Part shown: positions 30,611-39,393 of the stretch, piece after piece
How positions within the stretch are numbered: the stretch's first letter is position 1
Layout of the letters: each line of letters opens with the position of its first letter
Source: JBMOGA01 sp049318625
GTDB lineage: Bacteria > Pseudomonadota > Alphaproteobacteria > Rhizobiales > Hyphomicrobiaceae
Assembly: GCA_049318625.1 (NCBI GenBank)
Contig: JBMOGA010000001.1
Coordinates: 124,001 to 188,000, forward strand
Direction: 5' to 3'
Length of the DNA: 64,000 bases
Program-made: the position numbers and the translations under genes
Notes under the pieces: model-generated
The model's database searches: none
Seen by the model: only the letters and a program-made list of their open reading frames with translations
What the model was told of the DNA's origin: nothing

Positions 30611-30623
30611 ACCTCTCGCCAGT

Positions 30624-32750
30624 TCAACCCGCGACCTTCGTGAAGTCGGCGACGTTGAGCGTGGCGGCGCGGATCTCGGACAGCAGCTTCAAGCGGTTCT
30701 CGCGCACCGCCTTGTCGTCGGCGTTGACGATCACCTGCTCGAAGAAGGCGTCGACCGGCGGGCGCAGTTCGGCGAGCGCCCGCATGGCGCCCTCGAAGCT
30801 CTCGACGTCGATCGCCGCGCGGGTGTCGAACTTCACCTTCTCGATCGCCGCGAACAGCGCCTTCTCCTCGGGCGAGGACATCAGCGCGACGACAGGATCG
30901 CCGGCGTAGCTGCGCTTGTCCTTCTTCTCCTCGATGGCGAGGATGTTCTGGGCGCGCTTCACGCCGGCCAGCAGATTGGTGCCGTCGTCGGTCGCGAGGA
31001 ACTTGGACAGCGCGTCGACGCGCTTGACAACCAGAGCCAGATCGTCCTGGCCCGGAAGAGCGAACACGGCGTCGATCAGATCGTGGCGGGCGCCCTGGTC
31101 GCGCAGGTAGACCTTCAGCCGGTCGGCGAAGAACGACAGGAGATCGGCGCGCCAGGCCCGATGCAGGTTCTGCACGTCCGTCTCGGCCGGCCGCTCGCCC
31201 TGCTCGTCGTGGGCCGTCCACCGCGCCTGCCGGCGATACTCCGCGAGGGCGGCGTCGATCTTCCTGCTCAAGGAAACCCTGAGGTCGTTTTCCAGAACGA
31301 TCCGGATCACCCCCAGCGCGGCGCGGCGGAGCTGATAGGGATCGCCCGAACCCGTCGGCTTCTCGCCGATCGCCCAGAAGCCGACCAGCGTATCGAGCTT
31401 GTCGGCCAGCGCCACGGCCATCGAGACCGGCGCCGTCGGCACCGTGTCGCCGGCACCTTTCGGCTTGTAGTGCTCCTCGATCGCGGCGGCGATCTTCGGG
31501 TTCATGTGCTCGGCCTGCGCATAGTAGCGGCCCATCAGTCCCTGCAGTTCCGGGAACTCGCCGACCATGCCGGACACGAGGTCGGCCTTGGCGAGCTGGG
31601 CGGCGCGGCCGGCCAGTTCCGGCTCGGCATCGACGGCGCCGGCGATCTGACGGGACAGCTCGGTGATCCGCTCCATGCGGTCCCACTGGGTGCCGAGCTT
31701 CTCGTGGAAGGTGATGCCCTTGAGTTCGAAGTGCATCGGCTCCAGCCGGCGCTTCAGGTCCTGCTCCCAGAAGAAGCGCGCGTCGGAGAGCCGGGCGCGG
31801 ATGACCTTCTCGTTGCCGGCGACGATGGCCTCGCCGCCATCCTTGGCGATGAGATTGGACACGAGCAGGAAGCGGTTGGCGAGCTTGCCGGTCTTCGGAT
31901 CGCGCAGCGAGAAGCACTTCTGATGGGTCTTCATCGACGTGGTCAGGCATTCGCCGGGGACGGCGAGGAATGCCGCGTCGAAGGTTCCGAGCAGCACCGT
32001 CGGCCACTCGGTGAGACCGGCGTTCTCGGCGAGCAGCGCCTCGTCGACGACGAGTTCCAGCCCGTGCTTCCTGGCCGCGGCTTCGGCCTCGCTGCGAATG
32101 CGGGCGATGCGGTCGGCGGTGTCGAGGGTGACCCGGTGGAACTCCAGGCGCTTCCTGTAGTCGGCGAAGCTCTCGACCAGGAACGGCGTGTTGCCATGGA
32201 AGCGATGGCCCCGCGTCAGGTTGCTGCTGACGACGCCGCCGACCTCGACAGGGACGATGCGGCCGCCGAGCAGACAGACGATGGCGTGCAGCGGTCGCAC
32301 CCAGCGCAGATCGCCCGAGCCCCAGCGCATCGACTTCGGCCACGGGAACGTGCGGATGACCCGGCTCACCACGTCCGCGACGATGGCGTCGGCCGGACGG
32401 CCCGGCCGGTCGATGCGGGCGACGTAGTAATCCCCCTTCTTGGGATCGGAGACGATCTCGGCCTCGGTCAGCGCGGCGAGCCCCGCGGCCTTGAGGAAGC
32501 CCTGCACGGCCGCCTCGGGGGCGCCGACGCGGGGGCCCTTGCGCTCCTCCGAGACGCCGGGCGACTGGGCCGGCACGCCCGTGACGACCAGCGCGAGCCG
32601 CCGGGGAGTCGCGAAGGCCTCTGCGTCCCCGACGGTCAAGCCTTCGGCCTTCAGGCCCTCGACGACGAGACGCTTCAGGTCGTCCGCGGCGCGCAGTTGC
32701 ATGCGGGCCGGGATTTCCTCGGAGAACAGCTCGAGCAGGAGTTCGGACAT
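30624..32750 (-). CDS. glyS: Glycine--tRNA ligase beta subunit
   Basis: This 708-residue beta subunit of the heterotetrameric (alpha2beta2) bacterial glycyl-tRNA synthetase carries the tRNA-recognition domains. The N-terminus MSELLLELFSEEIPARMQLR is characteristic, followed by the HD-like region and a C-terminal anticodon-binding DALR-like domain. The alpha subunit is encoded about 1.2 kb upstream at 33914-34864 in the same direction, but three genes lie between them, one on the opposite strand, so the subunits are unlikely to share one simple transcript. Confidence 0.97.
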   Translation of the reverse strand: MSELLLELFSEEIPARMQLRAADDLKRLVVEGLKAEGLTVGDAEAFATPRRLALVVTGVPAQSPGVSEERKGPRVGAPEAAVQGFLKAAGLAALTEAEIVSDPKKGDYYVARIDRPGRPADAIVADVVSRVIRTFPWPKSMRWGSGDLRWVRPLHAIVCLLGGRIVPVEVGGVVSSNLTRGHRFHGNTPFLVESFADYRKRLEFHRVTLDTADRIARIRSEAEAAARKHGLELVVDEALLAENAGLTEWPTVLLGTFDAAFLAVPGECLTTSMKTHQKCFSLRDPKTGKLANRFLLVSNLIAKDGGEAIVAGNEKVIRARLSDARFFWEQDLKRRLEPMHFELKGITFHEKLGTQWDRMERITELSRQIAGAVDAEPELAGRAAQLAKADLVSGMVGEFPELQGLMGRYYAQAEHMNPKIAAAIEEHYKPKGAGDTVPTAPVSMAVALADKLDTLVGFWAIGEKPTGSGDPYQLRRAALGVIRIVLENDLRVSLSRKIDAALAEYRRQARWTAHDEQGERPAETDVQNLHRAWRADLLSFFADRLKVYLRDQGARHDLIDAVFALPGQDDLALVVKRVDALSKFLATDDGTNLLAGVKRAQNILAIEEKKDKRSYAGDPVVALMSSPEEKALFAAIEKVKFDTRAAIDVESFEGAMRALAELRPPVDAFFEQVIVNADDKAVRENRLKLLSEIRAATLNVADFTKVAG

Positions 32751-32939
32751 GGGCTGGTCGCTCGTCGATTGGACGCGTCGGTTCGGGGGGCCGTTCTAGC
32801 CGGTTTACGCCGCTTCGCGAAGCCGATGCGGCTTCACCCTTCGTCAACCCTCCCATTTAACGGGTTCTACGCCGTTTGCTGGCTAAATCGGCGGGCTTGG
32901 CTGCCGCACGGGCGGTGACATCGGAGTGGGGATCCCGTC

Positions 32940-33416
32940 ATGCGCACATGGCTCGTCGTGGCAATCGCCCTGGCCGCCGCCCTTGGGGCCGCGCCAGCCA
33001 GCGCCCAGGACCTGCTCGGTCCGCTGTTGGCCGGCTCCCCTTCTGCCGGCGCGGCGGCACAGTCCCGAGCCGAAGCATCGACACCCGCGACGGCGGCCGT
33101 GGACGGCCTCGATTCGGCCGGCGATGCGGCCGGCCGGGCGCTGATTGCCGCCGACAGCACCGGCATCGTCTCAGCCCTCATGGAGGTGGGGGACCTGCTC
33201 GACTGGATGTGGCTGGCTTCCGGCTTCGCTGGTGTGCTCACGCTGGCGTGGTGGCTGCGCGCCAGCGGGCGCGGCGGGGCGAGCGGAAAACACCGGCGAG
33301 CCCATGACGCGTCGGCGATCGAGGAGGCCATGGCGCGTGCTGCCGAGAACCATGCGGCGAAACAACTGCTGCTCGCGCGCGCCGGTGTCAGGCGGACGCC
33401 CACCGCCGCGCGATAG
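32940..33416 (+). CDS. Exported protein with one membrane helix, unknown function
   Basis: The 158-residue protein starts with a signal peptide (MRTWLVVAIALAAALGAAPASAQ) and has an Ala/Ser/Thr-rich segment to about residue 80. One hydrophobic helix (about 87-108, LDWMWLASGFAGVLTLAWWL) precedes a basic, alanine-rich C-terminal tail likely in the cytoplasm. GGAGTGGGG lies before the ATG. I do not recognise a family. It is inserted between glyS and the glyQ operon, on the opposite strand to both. Confidence 0.6.
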   Translation: MRTWLVVAIALAAALGAAPASAQDLLGPLLAGSPSAGAAAQSRAEASTPATAAVDGLDSAGDAAGRALIAADSTGIVSALMEVGDLLDWMWLASGFAGVLTLAWWLRASGRGGASGKHRRAHDASAIEEAMARAAENHAAKQLLLARAGVRRTPTAAR

Positions 33417-33426
33417 GCCGCTCCGG

Positions 33427-33627
33427 TCAGCCCGGCGTTCCGAGCAACGCGCGGGCAATTTCCGCCGGGGCATCGGTCCACGACAGATAGCCGAGGCCGA
33501 CGGTGCACAACGCGATGGCGAACCACTTGATGGGCCTCGGATGGCGCATCAGCACGAGAAGTGCCGTGCCATAGAAGGCCACGGCCAGAATGGCGACGCC
33601 GATGAAATGCGGCCCGGTGATCGTCAT
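33427..33627 (-). CDS. Small two-helix membrane protein (66 aa)
   Basis: Two hydrophobic segments (about residues 8-26 and 34-50) and a short C-terminal tail. The ATG at 33627 overlaps the stop of the upstream 95-residue gene as ATGA, indicating translational coupling. GAGGGA lies upstream. The function is unknown; it is the last gene of the leftward glyQ transcription unit. Confidence 0.6.
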   Translation of the reverse strand: MTITGPHFIGVAILAVAFYGTALLVLMRHPRPIKWFAIALCTVGLGYLSWTDAPAEIARALLGTPG

Positions 33628-33911
33628 AGGAAGTCCCTCATCACCGAAAGCGCCCACACCACTGCGAGGGCAACAACAAAGAACCAAATGAGGACACCGG
33701 CCGCGGGCACGCCGACATAGGCGAGACCCAACACCGTGCCGAGCGATCCGAGCAGCGCCAACTCCCGCGCGCCCCAGCGCGGCCCGATTGCGCTGCGGAT
33801 CAGAAACCCGACGACCCCTGCGGCCAGCAGAACGAGACCCGCCTCGCCCATGCTGCGCGGGTCATCGAAAAGGTTCGAGGCCGAAAGGGCCAGCGCGAAT
33901 CCGGTCAGCAT
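33624..33911 (-). CDS. Small three-helix membrane protein (95 aa)
   Basis: The product has three hydrophobic segments (about residues 2-14, 22-40 and 51-90, the last probably two helices). The ATG at 33911 is two bases after the glyQ stop codon, so this gene is coupled to glyQ. The longer frame extending into glyQ in another phase is not coding. The family is not recognised. Confidence 0.6.
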   Translation of the reverse strand: MLTGFALALSASNLFDDPRSMGEAGLVLLAAGVVGFLIRSAIGPRWGARELALLGSLGTVLGLAYVGVPAAGVLIWFFVVALAVVWALSVMRDFL

Positions 33912-33913
33912 GC

Positions 33914-34864
33914 TCAGGCCCGTCCACCCTCCGTCGCGAGCCAAGCGCCACAGCAGGCTTTGGCCAGTTCCCGCACACGCAGAATGTAACTCTGCCGCTC
34001 GGTGACCGAGATGACGCCGCGCGCGTCGAGCAGATTGAACACGTGGCTCGCCTTGATGCACTGGTCGTAGGCGGGCAGCGCCATGAGATGGCGATCCGCC
34101 GAGCTGCCCTTGTCGAGCAGGGATTTGCATTCGGCCTCGGCGTCGCGGAAATGGCGCAGCAGCATGTCGGTGTCGGCATGCTCGAAGTTGTGACGCGAGT
34201 ATTCCTGCTCCGCCTGCAGAAAAACGTCACCGTAGGTGAGTTTCCTGGCGTCGGTCCGGCCGTTGAAATTGAGGTCGTACACGCGGTCGACGCCCTGGAC
34301 GTACATGGCGAGCCGCTCGAGGCCGTAGGTGATCTCGCCGGCGACCGGATTGCAGTCGAAGCCGCCGACCTGCTGGAAGTAGGTGAACTGGGTCACCTCC
34401 ATGCCATCGCACCAGACCTCCCAGCCGAGGCCCCAAGCGCCCAGCGTCGGGCTCTCCCAGTCGTCCTCGACGAAGCGGATGTCGTGGTTCTCGGGCGACA
34501 GGCCGATGGCCGCGAGACTCTGGAGGTAGAGGTCCAGAATGTCCGGTGGCGACGGCTTCATGATCACCTGGAACTGGTAGTAGTGCTGAAGCCGGTTCGG
34601 ATTTTCGCCGTAGCGGCCGTCCTTCGGCCGGCGCGAAGGCTGCACGTAGGCGGCATTCCATGGCTTGGGGCCGAGCGCCCGCAACGTCGTCGCCGGATGG
34701 AAGGTGCCGGCGCCGACTTCCATGTCGTAGGGTTGCAGCGCCACGCAACCCTGCGCACTCCAGAATTTCTGGAGCGTGAGGATCAGGTCCTGAAACGCCA
34801 CCGTCGGTCGGAGCTGCCCATCGGCAGGCCGCGGAGCCGCCTCGGCGTTTGCGCGCTTGGCCAT
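33914..34864 (-). CDS. glyQ: Glycine--tRNA ligase alpha subunit
   Basis: The 316-residue alpha subunit is the class II catalytic chain that activates glycine. The conserved N-terminal part LRPTVAFQDLILTLQKFWSA, the segment GCVALQPYDMEVGAGTFHPA and the ARGVISVTERQSYI region are intact. GAGAAGG precedes the ATG. It pairs with the beta subunit at 30624-32750. Upstream genes in the same direction encode a small protein and an S49 peptidase; downstream are two small membrane proteins. Confidence 0.97.
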   Translation of the reverse strand: MAKRANAEAAPRPADGQLRPTVAFQDLILTLQKFWSAQGCVALQPYDMEVGAGTFHPATTLRALGPKPWNAAYVQPSRRPKDGRYGENPNRLQHYYQFQVIMKPSPPDILDLYLQSLAAIGLSPENHDIRFVEDDWESPTLGAWGLGWEVWCDGMEVTQFTYFQQVGGFDCNPVAGEITYGLERLAMYVQGVDRVYDLNFNGRTDARKLTYGDVFLQAEQEYSRHNFEHADTDMLLRHFRDAEAECKSLLDKGSSADRHLMALPAYDQCIKASHVFNLLDARGVISVTERQSYILRVRELAKACCGAWLATEGGRA

Positions 34865-34947
34865 CTTTGCGCCTTCTCAAATCGAACTCGGCGCGGACTA
34901 TAGGCGAGGCGATCCGCCGAGGCGAGGGGTGTGCGACCGGGCCGGAC

Positions 34948-35154
34948 TCAGGTCCGTGGCCGGTAAACCCCGTTCACCTCATCGAACTCCAGGGCTCCGA
35001 GATCAACGGGCCCGCGGGCTGCGGCGGCCCGGCGCCGCAGTTCCTCCTCGGCACGGTGGGCCTCCTCGCGGACGCGGCCGATCTGGCGCGAAACCCACCG
35101 GTAACCGGCATAGAGCCCGGCGCCGGCAACGGCCAGGGCGACGAGCTGGGGCAT
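34948..35154 (-). CDS. Small conserved-type protein (68 aa), one helix plus coiled coil
   Basis: An N-terminal hydrophobic segment (VALAVAGAGLYAGYRWV) is followed by a charged helix (REEAHRAEEELRRRAA) and a C-terminal LEFDEVNGVYRP motif. GGGGGAG lies a few bases before the ATG. Genes of this kind commonly sit between an S49 peptidase and glyQ in Rhizobiales, as here, but the function is unknown. Confidence 0.7.
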   Translation of the reverse strand: MPQLVALAVAGAGLYAGYRWVSRQIGRVREEAHRAEEELRRRAAAARGPVDLGALEFDEVNGVYRPRT

Positions 35155-35173
35155 GGTGCTCCCCCTTTCCCGA

Positions 35174-36013
35174 TCAAAGACCGAAGCGCGACCACATCGC
35201 GCGTGTCTCTACAGCCGACACTACATCGTCAGCGAGCGCAATCGGTGCAAGAGGCTCGCCGGTCAAACCCATCGAGGGCAGTCGCCGGATCCGGCTCAGC
35301 AGCCCACCGCCCTCCATGGGCACGACTTTCAGGCGAACCTTGTCGCCATGCAACTCTTGCATCTTCGTGCGCACGTCGGAGACGCCGTCGATGAGGCCGA
35401 GATCCCAGGCCTGGGGTCCCGACCAGAACGCACCGGAAAACAGCTCACTATCGGGTCCCTTGAGTTTGCCGGCTCGGCGTTCCTTGACGACGCCGATGAA
35501 GACGTCGTGAACCGTCCGCTGGATGTCCTTGAGACGGGCGATATCGTCGGGGTTCTCCGGCCGGAACGCGTCCAGAGACCCTTTCGCCTGCCCGGCCGTG
35601 TAGACGCGGCGGTCGATACCCAGCTTCTCGATGGCCTTGTCGAAACCGAAGCTCGCCGAGATGACGCCGATGGACCCGAGAATCGAGGACGGATCGGCGT
35701 AGATTTCGTCACCCGCGACGGCGAGGAAATAGCCGCCAGAAGCCGCCACATCCTCACAGAACACATAAACCTTCTTCTTGCGCTCCTCGGCGAGGCGACG
35801 GATGCGCTTGAAGATCAGGTTCGACTGGACCGGCGAGCCGCCGGGCGAATTGATGAGGATCGCGACCGACGGCAACCGCGACAGCGAGAAGGCGCGCTCG
35901 ATCGCGCCGGCCGCCGTGGCGATGGACAGGCCCGGCCGCAACGGCACCGCCATTCCGATCGGTCCGTAGAAGCGGAGCACCGGCACGACAGTCGTTCGGG
36001 AGAAGGGCCACAT
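35174..36013 (-). CDS. S49 family serine peptidase (SppA/SohB-like)
   Basis: This 279-residue ClpP-fold peptidase has the S49 core: VAILINSPGGSPVQSNLIFK (about residues 48-67), CEDVAASGGYFLAVAGDEIY with the nucleophilic Ser in ASGGY at about residue 92, and DPSSILGSIGVIS. It lacks the first SppA repeat, so it resembles short SohB/SppA forms that rely on oligomer partners for the general-base lysine. Such enzymes degrade cleaved signal peptides in the inner membrane. No clear membrane anchor is seen. Confidence 0.9.
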   Translation of the reverse strand: MWPFSRTTVVPVLRFYGPIGMAVPLRPGLSIATAAGAIERAFSLSRLPSVAILINSPGGSPVQSNLIFKRIRRLAEERKKKVYVFCEDVAASGGYFLAVAGDEIYADPSSILGSIGVISASFGFDKAIEKLGIDRRVYTAGQAKGSLDAFRPENPDDIARLKDIQRTVHDVFIGVVKERRAGKLKGPDSELFSGAFWSGPQAWDLGLIDGVSDVRTKMQELHGDKVRLKVVPMEGGGLLSRIRRLPSMGLTGEPLAPIALADDVVSAVETRAMWSRFGL

Positions 36014-36091
36014 CGGTTTTCGAACCTCATGATTGCGAACTGGATCAACGCCTTAACCTAATGGCTCCGGCATGCAAGACTTACGTTGCAG

Positions 36092-36841
36092 TCAGGCTCC
36101 GAGATCGACAGCCGCGCCTTCGCGCAGCACAGCCTCGAGGTGCGGTGTGTAGGACCCGTCGGCGGCGTGCAGCGCCATCGGCGGCGCGATGGTCAGTGGC
36201 GCCCGCGATCCCTTTGTCGCCTGAACCAGCACCCGAATCGCGGGCTCGTCGGAGCGAGGGTGGACGGGCTTCACCAGCACGGCGCCGAAGCGGCCATCGA
36301 GGACGGCGAGCAACTCGCTCAGTGCGTCGGCCCGGTGGATGACCGTCACCCTGCCACCCGGGCGGACGACGCGGGCGAAAAAACGGGCCCAGGTTTCGAG
36401 ACCATCGGGCGGCATCTCGTGCGCGGCGGCTTTGATCGCGTCGGGGGAACGGCGACCACGTCCAACGATCTGGTAGGGCGGGTTGGCGAGCAGATGGTCG
36501 AAGCTGTCGGCGTCCAGCGCCGACGCATCCCCGAGATCCGCCTCGATGACGCGGACTCGGTCCGCCAATCCGTTTCGCGCGACGTTCTGGCGGGCGAGTT
36601 CGACCATCCCGGGCTCGCGCTCGACCAGCGTCACGCGGGCCTCGGGGCACCGCGCGGCAACACAGAGCCCGACCGTGCCGACCCCGGACCCGGCATCGAT
36701 CACATCGACGGCACCGGCCACCGGAGCGCAGGCCGCCAGGAGCACCGCATCGACTCCGGCCCGGTAGCCGCGGGCCGGCTGGAGCAGGCGCAGGCGGCCG
36801 CCGAGGAAGGCGTCGTCCGTCGGCGCGTCAGCTCCTGTCAT
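36092..36841 (-). CDS. TrmN6-like tRNA1(Val) adenine-N6 methyltransferase
   Basis: The 249-residue class I methyltransferase shows the YfiC/TrmN6 layout: an N-terminal GGRLRLLQPARGYRAGVDAV, then motif I VIDAGSGVGTVGLC and the catalytic LANPPYQ motif of adenine/guanine N-methyltransferases. It probably modifies A37 of tRNA-Val. ATG 36841 overlaps the upstream DUF2007 gene by 14 nt. The longer frame to 36970 is in the wrong phase of that gene. Confidence 0.85.
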   Translation of the reverse strand: MTGADAPTDDAFLGGRLRLLQPARGYRAGVDAVLLAACAPVAGAVDVIDAGSGVGTVGLCVAARCPEARVTLVEREPGMVELARQNVARNGLADRVRVIEADLGDASALDADSFDHLLANPPYQIVGRGRRSPDAIKAAAHEMPPDGLETWARFFARVVRPGGRVTVIHRADALSELLAVLDGRFGAVLVKPVHPRSDEPAIRVLVQATKGSRAPLTIAPPMALHAADGSYTPHLEAVLREGAAVDLGA

Positions 36842-37061
36842 CTTTGACCACCCAGCCGGCCAAGTCCGCATCCGCCAGCACTGCGGCGGCGGCAGCCCAC
36901 GCATCATCGGCCACAAGCACGCGGCGCGGGAGAATGCCGATCGATCCTTCGACGGCACTGATATTGGCATCGGCGATCATCGCCGCAACGCCCGCGTCGC
37001 GCAGCAACACCTCGACGAAGCTCAGAAGAACCGGATCATTGGTCCGCAACAGCTCGCGCAT
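36828..37061 (-). CDS. DUF2007 domain protein (77 aa)
   Basis: The product reads MRELLRTNDPVLLSFVEVLL and ends with LAGWVVKDD, typical of the DUF2007 ferredoxin-like fold related to PII-type signalling proteins; the ligand is unknown. It is coupled by overlap to the tRNA methyltransferase gene and divergent from the polyprenyl synthase gene, a gene order often seen in Rhizobiales. Confidence 0.85.
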   Translation of the reverse strand: MRELLRTNDPVLLSFVEVLLRDAGVAAMIADANISAVEGSIGILPRRVLVADDAWAAAAAVLADADLAGWVVKDDRS

Positions 37062-37185
37062 GCGTATGCGATAGCAGAAGTCCGAACCAGCACCGATGCC
37101 CGTCCACATGCGGCAATCTGCCGTCGAAAGGCTTCGGGCGCTGGCGTATAGATCAGCACATCGACACCGGACCGGGGAAGCAAAC

Positions 37186-38202
37186 GTGGGAACTGTCGTC
37201 CCGCTGGGGGAAGCGCGAGAGGCGAGCGAGTCGCTGAAGCTGATGCTCGAGCTCGTCGGTGAGGAGATGGCCGCGGTCAACCGCATCATCCTCGACAAGG
37301 CCGTGTCCGACGTGGACATGATCCCCGAACTTGCGCACCACCTGATCGACTCCGGCGGCAAGCGCATCCGGCCGATGCTCACGATCGCCGCGGCCAAGCT
37401 GTCCGGCTACACTGGTGAAGCGCACATCCGGCTCGCCGCCGCGGTGGAGTTCATGCACACCGCCACGCTGCTCCACGACGACGTGGTGGACGAGAGCGAT
37501 GTGCGGCGGGGCAAGAAGGCGGCGCGGAAAATCTGGGGTAATCAGGCCGCCGTGCTGGTCGGGGATTTCCTGCTCGGGCAGGCGTTCCGCATGATGGTGG
37601 ACGTCGGCTCGCTGCCGTCGCTGAAGATCCTGTCGAATGCGGCCGCGGTGATCGCCGAGGGCGAGGTGATGCAGCTCGCCGCCGCCAAGAACACGGCGAC
37701 GACCGAGGACGCCTATCTGGCGATTATCGACGCCAAGACGGCCGCCCTGTTCTCGGCGGCGGCCGAGGTCGGCGCGGCCATCGCGCAGCGACCGGCCGAG
37801 GAGCAGTCCGCGCTCAAATCCTACGGCAAGACGCTCGGCATCGCCTTCCAGCTGGTCGACGATGCGCTCGATTATGCGGGCGACTCGCGCAACCTCGGAA
37901 AGTCGGTGGGCGACGACTTCCGCGAAGGCAAGATCACGCTGCCGGTGATCCTGGCGTTCCGGCGCGGCAACGACGACGAGCGCGGGTTCTGGAAGCGCAC
38001 CATCGTCAACGGTGACATTCGCGACGGCGACCTCGAGCACGCCGTCCAGCTGATGCGCCGGCACAAAGCGCTGGAAGCGACGTTCGAGCGGGCCCGCACC
38101 TACGGCTCGATCGCCCGGGATGCCATCGCCGTGTTCAAGGACAGCAAGCCGAAGCAGGCGCTGCTCGACGTCGTGGACTTCTCGATCAGCCGGGCCCACT
38201 GA
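37186..38202 (+). CDS. Polyprenyl synthetase (octaprenyl/decaprenyl diphosphate synthase)
   Basis: This 338-residue trans-prenyltransferase makes the isoprenoid side chain of ubiquinone by adding IPP units to a farnesyl primer. The first aspartate-rich motif is LLHDDVVDESD (about residue 103) and the second is FQLVDDALDYAGD (about 226); GGKRIRPML is the IPP-binding lysine/arginine site. The start is placed at GTG 37186 since GGGGAAG lies five bases upstream; a longer frame from 37096 overlaps the divergent promoter region. Chain length is not readable by eye, although small residues before the first DDxxD favour long products. Confidence 0.93.
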   Translation: MGTVVPLGEAREASESLKLMLELVGEEMAAVNRIILDKAVSDVDMIPELAHHLIDSGGKRIRPMLTIAAAKLSGYTGEAHIRLAAAVEFMHTATLLHDDVVDESDVRRGKKAARKIWGNQAAVLVGDFLLGQAFRMMVDVGSLPSLKILSNAAAVIAEGEVMQLAAAKNTATTEDAYLAIIDAKTAALFSAAAEVGAAIAQRPAEEQSALKSYGKTLGIAFQLVDDALDYAGDSRNLGKSVGDDFREGKITLPVILAFRRGNDDERGFWKRTIVNGDIRDGDLEHAVQLMRRHKALEATFERARTYGSIARDAIAVFKDSKPKQALLDVVDFSISRAH

Positions 38203-38359
38203 CCCCGGCAAAGCGGTTCGCTGCGCATCATTAATCCGCCGCCCGACGCATCTTTGCCACTCCGGAATAGAAAAGTTTCCCGGATGCGCCCGAATTGTTT
38301 GCCGAACGACCTCGATCTGGCGAAGATGATCGGCCGTCAGATGGGACGTGAGAGACGTA

Positions 38360-39331
38360 ATGCGTTTTCTTCTCGTATTGGTTGCGCTTGTCGCTGTGAG
38401 CTCAGGCTGGCCGCGCGCGTTTGCTGCAGAAGGCAGCTCCACAGCCGGTCCGCTCGGCGGGACCGACATGCGCTCCGCGCAGCTGCCGCCGCCGGGGCTC
38501 TATGGCGGCTCGATGCACGTGTATGCCGAGGCGAACGAGTTCTTCGACGGTGACGGCAAGTCCGTTCCCGCTCTCAAGGGCCTCGATCTCAGGCGGATGC
38601 GACACGGGCCCTTCATCGCCTATGTCCCGAATGTCGAGATCCTCGGCGGTTCGATCGGACTGCTCGGGCTGCTGCCGGTCGGCACCGAATGCGGGCGCCT
38701 GTTCACCACTACGTCCAAGTCGTGCATTCACGGTGTCGGGGATGCCTACATCGAGCTCACATGGTCCCGCTTCTTCGGTAGCGTCCGGCCGTCGATGTTC
38801 GCGAGCGCGCCCCCCGTGCTGCAAGGATTGACCGTTGCCGCCGGCGTCGGCGTCGTCGTCCCGATCGGCCGCTACAAGGCCGAAACCTCGCAGTCGCAGG
38901 GCTTGCTGATCGGCAACAACCTCTGGGATGTCGCGCCGAACGTCGCGTTCACCTACATGACGCGGCCGCTGCTGTTCGACGGTACCGAACTCAGCGCGAA
39001 GGTCTATCTTAACACCTATGGCGAAAACCCCGATACGCACTACAAGACCGGCTCGCTGGTCAACATAGATTTCGCGCTCACCGAGCGGATCGGTCGTGCC
39101 CAACTCGGGCTGGCGGGGTTCTACGCCTTTCAGATCGCCGACGACGAGTTGCACGGCGTGCCGGTGTCACCGGACGGTATGCGCGGCAAGGTCCTGCATC
39201 TCGGCGGCGTGATCGGCTTCGACATGCCGGAGCACGGCGCGTCCCTCAAAGTGAAGGCCCTGACCAGCGTCGTGACGGAAAACGCCGTGCATTCATCCGC
39301 GCTGCTGATGGGTTGGATCAAGAAGTTCTGA
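38360..39331 (+). CDS. Outer-membrane beta-barrel protein, Phenol_MetA_deg family
   Basis: The 323-residue protein has a signal peptide (RFLLVLVALVAVSSGW to AFAAEG). The remainder is rich in alternating hydrophobic/polar strands with aromatic girdle residues (GGSMHVYAEANEFF, LTVAAGVGVVVPIGRYKA, GLAGFYAFQIADDE). This matches the family named after MetA of phenol degradation, outer-membrane channels for aromatic or other hydrophobic substrates. No degradation genes are near, so the substrate is open. ATG 38360 is preferred over GTG 38348 because it starts the signal peptide. Confidence 0.75.
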   Translation: MRFLLVLVALVAVSSGWPRAFAAEGSSTAGPLGGTDMRSAQLPPPGLYGGSMHVYAEANEFFDGDGKSVPALKGLDLRRMRHGPFIAYVPNVEILGGSIGLLGLLPVGTECGRLFTTTSKSCIHGVGDAYIELTWSRFFGSVRPSMFASAPPVLQGLTVAAGVGVVVPIGRYKAETSQSQGLLIGNNLWDVAPNVAFTYMTRPLLFDGTELSAKVYLNTYGENPDTHYKTGSLVNIDFALTERIGRAQLGLAGFYAFQIADDELHGVPVSPDGMRGKVLHLGGVIGFDMPEHGASLKVKALTSVVTENAVHSSALLMGWIKKF

Positions 39332-39393
39332 GTTGCCGCAGAGGGGCTCAGCCACGAGCACCGGTGCCGCCGGCCCGTGGGCGTCCCGATGGT

